From contig PKTR01000002.1 of assembly GCA_002869065.1 (NCBI GenBank), positions 682,001-746,000 on the forward strand: 64,000 bases of DNA, read 5' to 3'. Shown here piece by piece: positions 52,071 through 60,629 of this stretch (the first letter of the stretch is position 1; every line of letters begins with the position of its first letter). This DNA comes from Hyphomicrobiales bacterium. GTDB taxonomy: Bacteria; Pseudomonadota; Alphaproteobacteria; Rhizobiales; Rhodobiaceae. The notes beneath the pieces are model-generated. The model did no database searches. It was not told the DNA's origin and saw only the letters and a list, made by a program, of their open reading frames with translations. A program made the position numbers and the translations under genes.

Positions 52071-53870
52071 CTACTTCTGCTGCATCGCGGGGATTTCCCG
52101 CGCCGCCTGGCCGAAATTGGAGCCGAAGATCGCGGCCGCACCGGCGAGGCCGCCCTCGCTGCCGCCGACCACCGTGTTCGGCACCAGCTTGCCGACGATC
52201 TGCACAAGCTCAGGCCGGCGTTCGAGGCTCGCCAGCGTCTTTTCCAGCGCCTGCAGGAGCGCGACGCGATCCTGTCCGAGCACGGTCGCCTGCGCCATCT
52301 GGCCCTTGGCAAGCTCTTCCAGGTATTTGCGTTCGGCGCGGCCGAGCGCTTCGCGTTCCTTTTCGCGCTGATTGGCGACCTGCACGGCGATCTGCGCCTG
52401 CACCAGACGCGGCTGCTCGTTAGCGGTCGAGCGGGCCTGCTCGGTCTCGATGCGCTTTTGCTGCGCGTCGGTTTCGCGCTCATATGCCTTGGAGAGCTGA
52501 TCGGCGAGCTGCACACGCAGCCGCGAGACCAGCAGTTCCGGCGGGATCGCAGGTTCGCCGAGGCGGATTTCGCGAATGTCGACACCGGCCTTGGCGCCTT
52601 CGATCTTGATCTTGGTCTCGATCGTTTCTTCCAACGCCTCGCGGTTTTCGATCAGGTCGAGCACGCGGGTGAGGCGAACCTCATATTCGATCGGCTCCTT
52701 GATCGTGCCGTCCGGGTTCTTGATCGGCACCCGCACGGTCGAACCGGCAACGTTGCGCACGATAGAGCGAATGGCCGGCGTCAGGATCCGGTCCTCGATC
52801 TCGTCGAGACCGCCAACGGAGCCGACGACGATCGGCGCGTGATCCGGCGAGACCTGCACGAGGGCGCGCAGCTCGAGCGGGATATCCCAGCCCTCGACCT
52901 TGACGAAGACCGCACGGTCGGCGGCGCTTTCAGGCGTCTGTTCGGTGACCTGACGCTCGACCTGCTTGATGTTGCCTTCCTGATCGACCGACAGATCGAT
53001 GATACGTTTGACGTAGCCGCCCTTGTACTCCCAGGTCTGCACGCGCACGTCGACTAGGGTCACCTCGTAGGCGCGCCGGTTGAGATAGTAGGCGCCGGGC
53101 AGCAGCGGGTCCTTCCAGATGCCGGCACAGCCGGGCGGCACCAGCGGCACCGTCAGCGCGCCACGCGTGGCATCGGTCGAGACTTCCTCTTCCTTGCAGA
53201 CCGCATTCGGCTGGGCGACGTTCGACTTGACGACGCCGACGAAGCCTTTCGGGATCACCGTCGCCTCGGTCTGCTCATCGATCTTGATACCCCAGAGATA
53301 ACGATTGAGACGATACTGACCGGGCTTCATGACGGTTTCCTGCGGCCCCTTGATGCCACCGTTCTTCAGGAAGAACGGGGCGTTCAGCATCTCGCCGAGC
53401 TTGTCGTCGGCGATGGTCGGCGCGATGTACATGCCGGCCGGCATCGGCGCGCCGTCGAGCGCGCGCAACTGCCCGTAATAGCCTTCCGGCACGGTGATGA
53501 CGCCATATTCCTCATAGTCGTAGAGCACGCGGACCAGCGGGATGAAATGAAAACCGGGACCGAGGATCTGTGCCTGCGGGCCTTTTTCGCCGGCTAGCGC
53601 GACGATGCGGCCCTGCGGCAATTCGTTGAAGGCGTAGATGCGCTTCAGATGCCCGACACCGTTCGCGTTGACGTAGATGAACGACGTCGAGGCGAGCAGG
53701 AAAAAGCCGAACAGCGTGAGGATGATACCGATGCCGCGCCGGCCGAGCTTGGCGACCAGTGCGGTGAAGCGATTGCCGCCTGTTGGCGCTTCCTCCGAGC
53801 TGCTGCTCCCCCGCAGGAGAAGAAAGACGCCGATCAGCAACGCGACGACGCCAAGGATAACCCGTTCCAT
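52071..53870 (-). CDS. SPFH (band 7) domain membrane protein
   Basis: A 599-residue protein. Two N-terminal hydrophobic segments (ILGVVALLIGVFLLL and IGIILTLFGFFLLAS) anchor it. A long SPFH region (about residues 60-420) follows, including FVKVEGWDIPLELRALVQVSPDHAP. A helical coiled coil rich in Glu/Arg/Ala (about 440-560, ending AERKYLEELAKGQMAQ) comes next, and then a short tail. This is a flotillin-like layout but longer than ordinary flotillins, since the middle includes an extra segment around residues 180-290. Such proteins assemble membrane microdomains; the cargo is unknown. There is no NfeD partner next to it. Confidence 0.86.
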   Translation of the reverse strand: MERVILGVVALLIGVFLLLRGSSSSEEAPTGGNRFTALVAKLGRRGIGIILTLFGFFLLASTSFIYVNANGVGHLKRIYAFNELPQGRIVALAGEKGPQAQILGPGFHFIPLVRVLYDYEEYGVITVPEGYYGQLRALDGAPMPAGMYIAPTIADDKLGEMLNAPFFLKNGGIKGPQETVMKPGQYRLNRYLWGIKIDEQTEATVIPKGFVGVVKSNVAQPNAVCKEEEVSTDATRGALTVPLVPPGCAGIWKDPLLPGAYYLNRRAYEVTLVDVRVQTWEYKGGYVKRIIDLSVDQEGNIKQVERQVTEQTPESAADRAVFVKVEGWDIPLELRALVQVSPDHAPIVVGSVGGLDEIEDRILTPAIRSIVRNVAGSTVRVPIKNPDGTIKEPIEYEVRLTRVLDLIENREALEETIETKIKIEGAKAGVDIREIRLGEPAIPPELLVSRLRVQLADQLSKAYERETDAQQKRIETEQARSTANEQPRLVQAQIAVQVANQREKEREALGRAERKYLEELAKGQMAQATVLGQDRVALLQALEKTLASLERRPELVQIVGKLVPNTVVGGSEGGLAGAAAIFGSNFGQAAREIPAMQQK

Positions 53871-54046
53871 ACCGTTTCCCTCGATAGAATCGCCCTTTCC
53901 GCTACCCTAGCGGAAGTCAGCCGCACTTGCACAGTGCCGGGCGAACCGACGCAGGTCTGTTCACGCGGTGGTGATCACCATCGCGGCGAGAGACAACAGA
54001 TCGATGACAGGAAGACACCCGTCGTCGGGCGGCGCCGGCACCGGGG

Positions 54047-54850
54047 TTAGTTGGCCCGCCAGCGCTCGCCGAGGCGCTTTTCGACCTCTTCGGGCAGATG
54101 GACCGCACCGCGGAAATCAGTGTCCTTGAAGATCGCGTTGCGCACGTCGACGCCATCGAGGCGGGCGCCGACGAAGCGGGTCGAGATCAGCCGGGTGCCG
54201 GTCAACTTGCTGCCGGAGAGATCGGCGCCGGAGAAATTGGATTCCTCGGCACTGGCGCCGGTAAGGTCGGCGTTGCGCAATGTGGCCCAGCGAAAGTCCG
54301 AGCCGATGATGACACCGCGCAGCATGTAGACGCCCGAAAGGTTCGCCCGGCGGAAGCGGGTTTCCTCCATCAGCACGTCCTTCATGTTGGCGCCGCTCAG
54401 ATCGGCGTTGTCGAGACGGGCATAGTTGAGGTCGGTGCCGAACATGAAGGCCTTGTGCAAATTGGCATCCGACATGTCGGCATAGTCGAGGCGGGTATGG
54501 AACAGATCGGCGCCCGACAGGTCCGCCCGGCGCATGCGGCAACCGCTCAGATTGGCCCATTTGAGATTGGCGCCGCGCAGATCCGCGCCGGTCAGGTCGC
54601 AGTCGGTGAGGGTCGCGTTCGACAGGTCGACGCCGGCGAGGACAGCGCCGTGCAGATCAATTTTGGCGAGCTTGCGGCCCTGGAAGGAACATTTCCGCAA
54701 ATCGGCACCGGCGACGGGGGCTTCACAGGCCTTGGCCGGGTCTTCAGCTGCCGGCGCGGCGGTCAGCCCCGCCAGCGACAGGATCGCTGCCAGGATGACT
54801 CGTCGAACCGAGCTGCCGAAATGGCCGATGGCCTTGTGCTGGTATCGCAT
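54047..54850 (-). CDS. Exported pentapeptide-repeat protein
   Basis: A 267-residue protein with a signal peptide (VILAAILSLAGLTAAPAA, cleavage before EDPAK). Some 35 consecutive pentapeptides of the A(D/N)LXX type follow (for example ADLRGANLKWANLSG, ADLSGADLFHTRLDY), ending near residue 255. Four Cys are scattered in the first third. Pentapeptide repeats fold into a right-handed beta helix. Being exported argues against a gyrase-protecting Qnr-type role. Its start lies about 80 bases from the next gene's stop on the same strand. Confidence 0.88.
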   Translation of the reverse strand: MRYQHKAIGHFGSSVRRVILAAILSLAGLTAAPAAEDPAKACEAPVAGADLRKCSFQGRKLAKIDLHGAVLAGVDLSNATLTDCDLTGADLRGANLKWANLSGCRMRRADLSGADLFHTRLDYADMSDANLHKAFMFGTDLNYARLDNADLSGANMKDVLMEETRFRRANLSGVYMLRGVIIGSDFRWATLRNADLTGASAEESNFSGADLSGSKLTGTRLISTRFVGARLDGVDVRNAIFKDTDFRGAVHLPEEVEKRLGERWRAN

Positions 54851-54931
54851 TGAACACGCCTCCCAAGCTCGCCGGAGCCCATCGGGGTCTCCCGGATCGG
54901 CGGTTAAATCGACTTGCGCGGCGCGGCCGGA

Positions 54932-55276
54932 CTACGCCGCCTTGCGTGAACCCGGCGCGGGCAGCGCGGTCTTCGGTGCCACCTGTTCCTTCAACGCCTC
55001 GGCCTCACGTTCGGCGCGGGACGCTGCGAACCGGTTGCGGCGCGCCGCGCGGCGCCATTTGCCCTGACGCAGCCAGACAGCGACGCCGCCGAGGATGATG
55101 CCGAGCGCGAGCGTGGCGAAAAACAGCCAGAAAACCGGCACCGTGACTGCCAGCGCCGGCGTATCGGTCGCAAACGGATCGAGAGACAAGGTCACGGGGT
55201 GGCGGTTGGCCACGGCAAGGACAACGACGATCAGGCTAATCGGTGCGATGATGATCGCCAGACCCAAATTCTTCAC
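54932..55276 (-). CDS. lapA: LapA domain (DUF1049) membrane protein
   Basis: A 114-residue protein with two membrane segments (LGLAIIIAPISLIVVVLAVAN and VPVFWLFFATLALGIILGGVAV). A basic coiled-coil tail typical of LapA/DUF1049 follows. In enterobacteria LapA is linked to LapB and LPS assembly. Its place after sppA and ihfB is the conserved alphaproteobacterial order. Confidence 0.87.
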   Translation of the reverse strand: MKNLGLAIIIAPISLIVVVLAVANRHPVTLSLDPFATDTPALAVTVPVFWLFFATLALGIILGGVAVWLRQGKWRRAARRNRFAASRAEREAEALKEQVAPKTALPAPGSRKAA

Positions 55277-55423
55277 CGGACATTCCCTGTATGATCACGC
55301 GGGACGGGCCCGCAAACAAAAGACCCCGCCACCATTTCGTAGCGGGCGAACGGCATCATACAACGATGAACGTGTCGAGAAAACGTCTGTAACGCGACGG
55401 ATCCGCGGTCCGGAGCGGAGAAC

Positions 55424-55729
55424 CTACTCGTCGTCGTCGTCGCCGGCATCGCCGCCGTTGAGGCGTTCGCGCATTTCCTTGCCGGTCTTGAAGAACGGAA
55501 CGTATTTTTCCGAAACCGAGACCTTGTCACCGGTCCGCGGATTGCGGCCGACGCGTGCCGGTCGGTTCTTGACGGAAAACGCCCCGAAGCCCCGCAATTC
55601 GACCCGATCGCCCCGCATCAGCGCGGCCATGACCTCATCGAGAATCGCGTTGACGATATTCTCGACATCTCGCTGGTAGAGATGCGGATTCTGGTTCGCG
55701 ATCCGCTGCACCAGCTCTGATTTGATCAT
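55424..55729 (-). CDS. ihfB: Integration host factor subunit beta
   Basis: A 101-residue DNA-bending protein. It begins [17 protein letters not shown], has [15 protein letters not shown] and the DNA-arm sequence [12 protein letters not shown] with the intercalating Pro, and ends in an acidic tail (GDDDDE). Leu-Tyr-Gln after PH fits the beta subunit. It lies 12 bases after sppA on the same strand. Confidence 0.95.
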   Translation of the reverse strand: MIKSELVQRIANQNPHLYQRDVENIVNAILDEVMAALMRGDRVELRGFGAFSVKNRPARVGRNPRTGDKVSVSEKYVPFFKTGKEMRERLNGGDAGDDDDE

Positions 55730-55741
55730 CGAGCTCCCCCC

Positions 55742-56734
55742 TCACTCTGCCGCATTTTTCCCTGCGGTTTCAGCCTGCCAAAGTGACACAAGACCGTCAA
55801 GCACAACCTTGTCGCGCATTGATGCGGCGATACCGCCACCAAGTTCAGCGATTTCCCCGCCGACTGCACGCACTATCATCGCTGCGACGGTCTCGGACAA
55901 CGACAAATCTTCAAATCGCCCGTCAACCTTCCAATCCCGGATCGGCAGGTCCTCGGCGACATCCTTTTCTTTCTCAAGCCAGGCGACGGCTTCCTTCTCG
56001 CCACCGATTGCGTCTATCAGCCGCGCATCGAGCGCCTGGGCGCCGGAGAACACGCGACCATCGGCGAGCTTTCCGGCTGCATCCTGCGCGAAGCCCCGGC
56101 GTTCGGCAACCAGACCAACGAACCAGTCATAAGAATCGGTTACCAGCCCCTGCAGCATAGCGCGGGCTTCCGGACTGGTCGGCTTGAAGAAGGTCGGCTC
56201 CGCCTTCAGCGGGCTGCTCTTGACCTCCTCGAACTTGATGCCGAGGGTCTTGAGGAGGTCGCTGAACTCGCCATACTGCATGATCACGCCGATCGAGCCG
56301 GTCAGCGAGGTGCGATGGGCGACGATATGGTCGGCCGCAAGCGCCGTCATGTAACCGGCCGAGGCCCCGACGGTGCCGATCTGGGCGACCACGGGTTTCT
56401 TCTCGGCGAGATCGCGCAGGGCGTTGTAGAGCTGTTCGCCGCCGGTGGTGCTGCCACCCGGGCTGTTGATCGACACGATGACACCGCTGACCGAATCCGA
56501 CTTGCCGATCTTCTCGATCAACTTGAGGCGCTTGCGATCCTCGATGATGACGCCGGTCACGCTGATGCGGGCGATATGGGCGCGATGCTTGGTGACCAGA
56601 TCGGAGTCCGCGGCGAAGGCGTAAAAGAGCGCGATGACGAACCCGATCAGCGCGACAATGCCGACGATGCGCCAGACCGTGAGCTTGCGGCGCAGGCGGC
56701 GTCTGTCGACAAGCATGTCGGCGTCGAGGGTCAT
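55742..56734 (-). CDS. sppA: Signal peptide peptidase SppA
   Basis: A 330-residue short-form SppA. One N-terminal membrane anchor (IVGIVALIGFVIALFYAFA) precedes a single S49 protease domain with INSPGGSTTGGEQLYNAL, catalytic Ser in GTVGASAGYM and the SLTGSIGVIMQ strand. The general-base Lys is probably in KSSPLKAEPT. It degrades signal peptides left in the membrane. The start at 56734 is preferred over 56773. In related genomes rpsA is immediately upstream, but here about 4 kb intervene. Confidence 0.93.
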   Translation of the reverse strand: MTLDADMLVDRRRLRRKLTVWRIVGIVALIGFVIALFYAFAADSDLVTKHRAHIARISVTGVIIEDRKRLKLIEKIGKSDSVSGVIVSINSPGGSTTGGEQLYNALRDLAEKKPVVAQIGTVGASAGYMTALAADHIVAHRTSLTGSIGVIMQYGEFSDLLKTLGIKFEEVKSSPLKAEPTFFKPTSPEARAMLQGLVTDSYDWFVGLVAERRGFAQDAAGKLADGRVFSGAQALDARLIDAIGGEKEAVAWLEKEKDVAEDLPIRDWKVDGRFEDLSLSETVAAMIVRAVGGEIAELGGGIAASMRDKVVLDGLVSLWQAETAGKNAAE

Positions 56735-57105
56735 ATCGACCGGGGCCCCTTGGTAAAATAAACGGTAAGCCAATGGGTTAGCAGGAAGTCAGGCGCTCCG
56801 CAAGGGATCATCGGCGCTGCGGACCAATTTGCCGGCCGCACCGGCGCGATTTGCTGCAGCGCACTTCGATATTTCGCGAGGAATGGCGTCTTCTGCTCCC
56901 TTGATCGCTTCCGCAAGGTCAACTTCCGCAGCGCTCGTCGGCGATTTGTTTTCTGCAGCGCAACATTGTATGAGAGCGCAACGAATGGATCCGGGAACCG
57001 CCCGGATGGCTCTTCCGGCTGCCGAACCGTCGGATCAACCACACAATCCCTCCTGATTGGCCGGGGCGCCCGCGCTGCCTCGGGCAATCATATTTTGGAC
57101 CGCTC
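56735..57105. other. Divergent gap between sppA and the SulP gene
   Basis: This 371-base gap has open frames on both strands but none with conserved sequence, a ribosome binding site or normal codon character. I see no repeat, tRNA or terminator. It probably carries the promoters of the two divergent genes. Confidence 0.5.
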
Positions 57106-58596
57106 ATGATCTCTCTCTCGCACTATCGGAACCAGTGGACGGGCAACATCCGGGCCGACCTGTTGTCGGGCCTGGTGGTCGCGCTGGCGCTGATCCCCGA
57201 AGCGATCGCGTTTTCGATCATTGCCGGCGTCGACCCGAAGATCGGCCTTTACGCCTCGTTCTCGATCGCCGTCATCACCGCGATCACCGGCGGGCGGCCG
57301 GGCATGATCTCTGCGGCAACCGCGGCGACGGCCGTACTGATGGTCACGCTCGTGCGCGATCACGGGCTGCAGTATCTGCTCGCCGCGACGGTGCTTGCCG
57401 GCGTGCTGCAGATCGGCGCGGGCGTGCTGAGGCTCGGCTCAGTGATGCGCTTCGTGTCGCGCTCGGTGATCACCGGCTTCGTCAACGCGCTCGCCATCCT
57501 GATCTTCGTCGCGCAGTTGCCCGAACTCGACCCGACCCGCGTGCCGCCGCTGACCTTTGCGTTGGTCGCGGCGGGGCTGGCGATCATCTATCTGTTTCCG
57601 CGCCTGACGAAGGCGATCCCCTCGCCGCTCGTCACCATCGTCGTGCTGACAGCGCTGACCGTCTCTTTCGGCTGGGACGTGCGCACGGTCGGCGACATGG
57701 GCGAGCTGCCGGACACGCTGCCGGTGCTCCTCATCCCCGACATCCCGTTCACCTTCGAGACGCTGCAGATCATCTTCCCCTACTCGCTCGCGGTCGCCGT
57801 CGTCGGCCTCCTGGAGAGCCTGATGACGCAGCAGATCGTCGACGATCTCACCGACACGGCGTCGGACCGCAATCAGGAATGCATCGGCCAGGGGCTCGCC
57901 AACACCATGACCGGCTTTATCGGCGGCATGGCGGGCTGCGCCATGATCGGCCAGTCGATCATCAACGTGAAATCGGGTGGGCGCGGTCGGCTGTCGACGT
58001 TTGCCGCCGGCACCTTCCTGCTGTTCTTCGTCGTCGTGCTCGGCGATGTGGTCGGCCGCATTCCGATGGCCGCCCTCGTCTCGATCATGATCATGGTGTC
58101 GATCGGCACCTTCTCGTGGAGCTCGATCAAGAATTTGCGCGAGCATCCGCGCTCGTCGTCCATCGTCATGCTGTCGACGGTGTTCTTCGTCGTCTACACG
58201 CACAATCTGGCGATCGGCGTTCTGGTCGGCGTGCTGCTTTCCGGGCTGTTCTTTGCCTGGAAGATCGCGCAGCTTTTCCGCATCACCACGACGATCAGCC
58301 CGGACGGGCGCCACCGCACCTATCGCGTCGAGGGGCAGCTGTTCTTCGCCTCGACCGAGGACTTCATGAAGGGTCTCGACTTCCGCGAGGTGCCGGAGAA
58401 GGTCACCATCGATGTCAGCCACGCGCATATCTGGGACATCTCTTCGGTGTCCGCGCTCGACATGGCGGTGGTGAAATTCCGCCGCGAAGGCGCCGAGGTC
58501 GATATCATCGGCATGAACGAAGCGTCGGAAACCATCGTCGACAGGCTTGCGATCCACGACAAGCCGGGCGCGCTCGAGAAACTGCTCGGGCACTGA
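57106..58596 (+). CDS. SulP family anion transporter
   Basis: A 496-residue transporter. The membrane domain (about residues 10-400) starts [22 protein letters not shown], with the SulP signature early on. A C-terminal STAS domain includes [21 protein letters not shown], where the phosphorylatable Ser position is DISSVS. Members carry sulfate, bicarbonate or other anions; the exact ion cannot be told. It is followed after 72 bases by a universal stress protein gene, a pairing often seen for SulP transporters. Confidence 0.9.
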   Translation: MISLSHYRNQWTGNIRADLLSGLVVALALIPEAIAFSIIAGVDPKIGLYASFSIAVITAITGGRPGMISAATAATAVLMVTLVRDHGLQYLLAATVLAGVLQIGAGVLRLGSVMRFVSRSVITGFVNALAILIFVAQLPELDPTRVPPLTFALVAAGLAIIYLFPRLTKAIPSPLVTIVVLTALTVSFGWDVRTVGDMGELPDTLPVLLIPDIPFTFETLQIIFPYSLAVAVVGLLESLMTQQIVDDLTDTASDRNQECIGQGLANTMTGFIGGMAGCAMIGQSIINVKSGGRGRLSTFAAGTFLLFFVVVLGDVVGRIPMAALVSIMIMVSIGTFSWSSIKNLREHPRSSSIVMLSTVFFVVYTHNLAIGVLVGVLLSGLFFAWKIAQLFRITTTISPDGRHRTYRVEGQLFFASTEDFMKGLDFREVPEKVTIDVSHAHIWDISSVSALDMAVVKFRREGAEVDIIGMNEASETIVDRLAIHDKPGALEKLLGH

Positions 58597-58668
58597 TCTT
58601 TTCTGCTATCGCGGCGCCGGGGCGCTTCGTGCGACCGGCCCACGCGGACCCTGCCTTGGGAGGCACCT

Positions 58669-59523
58669 ATGACAACCGGCACCCTGATCGCCTTTGTGGA
58701 CGGCTCGAAATATTCCGAGAGCGTGTGCCACTACGCGGCGTGGATCGCGAAACGGGCCGAGGCCACGGTCAAGATCTATCACGTGCTCGGGCGCGCTGAA
58801 GGCAGCGACCGACAGGATCTGAGCGGCGCGATCGAGCTCGGCGCCCGTTCGCATCTGCTGGAGGAGCTGAGCGAGCTCGATGCCAGACGCGCGAAACTGG
58901 CGCAGGCGCAGGGCCGCGCCATCCTCGAGGACGCCAGGGCGATCGTCGAGGCCGAAGGGGTGCGGGTCGAAACCCGGCTGCGCCAGGGCGATCTGATCGA
59001 CAGCCTGCAGGCAAAGGAAGACACCGGCGACCTGATCGTCGTCGGCAAGCGCGGCGAGACGATGGGCGAGGCGAAGCCCGATCTCGGCTCGCATCTGGAG
59101 CGGGTCATCCGCTCAAGCCACAAGCCGGTCTTCGTCGCCAACCGCGAGTTCAAGCCGGCCGAGCGGGTTCTGCTCGCCTTCGACGGCGGGCAATCCTCGA
59201 TGAAGGCGGTCGACTATGTGGCGCGCAGCGGGGTGCTGGCCGGCCTGCCGATCACGCTCGGCTTTGCCGGCTCGGAGACCGCAGGCGTCCGCAAGGCGCT
59301 AGAAAACGCCAAGGCGACGCTTGGCGGCGGCGGCTTCGAGGTCGACATCGTCGTCGCGGCCGGCAAGCCGGAAACCGCCTTTACCGGCATTATCGAGGAG
59401 CGCTCGATCGACATGGTGGTGATGGGCGCCTACGGGCACTCGCGCATCCGCAACCTGATCATCGGCTCGACCACGTCGGACATGATCCGCTCGTGCAAGC
59501 TGCCGATCCTTCTGGTGCGCTGA
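58669..59523 (+). CDS. Universal stress protein with two Usp domains
   Basis: A 284-residue protein with two Usp domains of about 140 residues. The second ends in the ATP-binding pattern VVMGAYGHSRIRNLIIGSTT (G-x2-G-x9-GST), while the first has the weaker VVGKRGETMGEAK, so only the second may bind ATP. The start at 58669 follows GGAGGCACCT, a strong ribosome binding site. Next to a SulP transporter it may modulate ion transport or survival under stress. Confidence 0.9.
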   Translation: MTTGTLIAFVDGSKYSESVCHYAAWIAKRAEATVKIYHVLGRAEGSDRQDLSGAIELGARSHLLEELSELDARRAKLAQAQGRAILEDARAIVEAEGVRVETRLRQGDLIDSLQAKEDTGDLIVVGKRGETMGEAKPDLGSHLERVIRSSHKPVFVANREFKPAERVLLAFDGGQSSMKAVDYVARSGVLAGLPITLGFAGSETAGVRKALENAKATLGGGGFEVDIVVAAGKPETAFTGIIEERSIDMVVMGAYGHSRIRNLIIGSTTSDMIRSCKLPILLVR

Positions 59524-59586
59524 GGGATTTCCGTTTCTTTTCGAGGGTTTTTGCAGCGCCAACCGCTCCGGCTGGTTGCGCGATGC

Positions 59587-59955
59587 TTATTGCGTCGACG
59601 GCACACCAACCATGGACATGAAAGCCACCGTGGCACCAAACGACAGAGCTGTCGCTGCCCAGCAGAAAGCCAAGACCTTGAGTATCGGCCGCAATTCCCT
59701 GGACATCAGCGCGCGCTCCCATTTGAGAACCCCGCGGACGTATCTCTGCGTCCACGAGTAGCGCTCCCTTTCCTCAGCAGTTGGGAAGGGGCCAACGCGA
59801 AAAATCACGATCGCCTGAACGATGATCGTGACAACGATGCACGCACAAGTGAAGAAAAACAGCACGGGCATAACGATGTTGAACAGGTCGGACTGATCCT
59901 CCCACCTGTACGCCGTCGCGTAGACCAGATGCTCGTGGAATTCCTCACGCGTCAT
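59587..59955 (-). CDS. Small membrane protein with YRWEDQ motif, copy 1
   Basis: A 122-residue protein. A polar N-terminus (MTREEFHEHLVYATAYRWEDQ) is followed by DLFNIVMPVLFFFTC and a first membrane segment, a basic cytoplasmic stretch with EERERYSW, and a second membrane segment near the C-terminus. It aligns over its whole length with the neighbouring gene at 60047-60427: same start (M-x-RE-x-x-x-EH), same YRWEDQ-x-DLF, same EERER, same end (GVPST). I do not recognise the family. The start at 59955 is the ATG matching the paralogue start. The upstream bases CATTGCCGATCCGCCTGC are also shared with the paralogue. Confidence 0.72.
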   Translation of the reverse strand: MTREEFHEHLVYATAYRWEDQSDLFNIVMPVLFFFTCACIVVTIIVQAIVIFRVGPFPTAEERERYSWTQRYVRGVLKWERALMSRELRPILKVLAFCWAATALSFGATVAFMSMVGVPSTQ

Positions 59956-60046
59956 TGCCGATCCGCCTGCACTCCAAGCGCGGACGCCCTCAGGAAAACC
60001 AAACGCAATTTCAAACGGGTGTTCCAAGGCCTCGTACCGGATCGTT

Positions 60047-60427
60047 TCAGGGTGTCGACGGCACGCCGAACAGCGCGATGAACACAAATTGCGAGCCGAA
60101 CAACAGGAACGACGCAGCCCAACAGGCATACGTAATCCTGCGCAACACCGTCATTTTTTCGGAAGAGAAAGTGTCGAAGAAACGGCGGCGCGCGCGTAGC
60201 TGTAACTCGCGTCGTGAAAACCGTTCTCTTTCTTCCACCGTCGGAGGGGAATAGCAGCGAGTGAACACGATAAACTGGACGACGACGGTGACGACGAAAG
60301 TGACGACGAAGCTCACAGGAGCGAGGAAGTCGAGCACGGGTACTATCTGGTGGAACAGGTCGGTCTGATCCTCCCACCTGTACGTTACGCCTAAGACCAT
60401 ATGCTCTTGTAGTTGTTCGCGCGCCAT
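60047..60427 (-). CDS. Small membrane protein with YRWEDQ motif, copy 2
   Basis: A 126-residue paralogue of the gene at 59587-59955. It has MAREQLQEHMVLGVTYRWEDQ, then DLFHQIVPVLDFLAP, a first membrane segment (FVVTFVVTVVVQFIVF), a basic loop with EERERFSRRELQLRARRR and a second membrane segment (ITYACWAASFLLFGSQFVFIALFG). It ends GVPSTP. Two membrane spans with a basic loop inside suggest a small sensor, anchor or toxin-like membrane protein, but nothing shows which. The pair lies between the stress-protein gene and rpsA and is convergent with the former. Confidence 0.72.
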   Translation of the reverse strand: MAREQLQEHMVLGVTYRWEDQTDLFHQIVPVLDFLAPVSFVVTFVVTVVVQFIVFTRCYSPPTVEERERFSRRELQLRARRRFFDTFSSEKMTVLRRITYACWAASFLLFGSQFVFIALFGVPSTP

Positions 60428-60544
60428 TGCCGATCCGCCTGCCTTGGGACACGCTGATCCTTGTCGGCGAAACCGAGCACAATTTCAAGTTGATTGGACA
60501 GACATCTTCGGGTGCAGGCGCGGCCGCTGGTAGCCTCCCCGTCG

Positions 60545-60580
60545 GCACAAACAAAAAGGGCCCGCGTGAGCGGGCCCTTT
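60545..60580 (-). terminator. Intrinsic terminator of rpsA
   Basis: AAAGGGCCCGC (60555-60565) pairs exactly with GCGGGCCCTTT (60570-60580) around GTGA. On the minus strand the stem is followed by TTTTTGTTTG. It lies 50 bases after the rpsA stop. Confidence 0.9.
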
Positions 60581-60629
60581 CCGTGTCTCGTTGCGGTGCC
60601 GGAGCGCCGCGTGAAGAAGCAAGCGAGGC

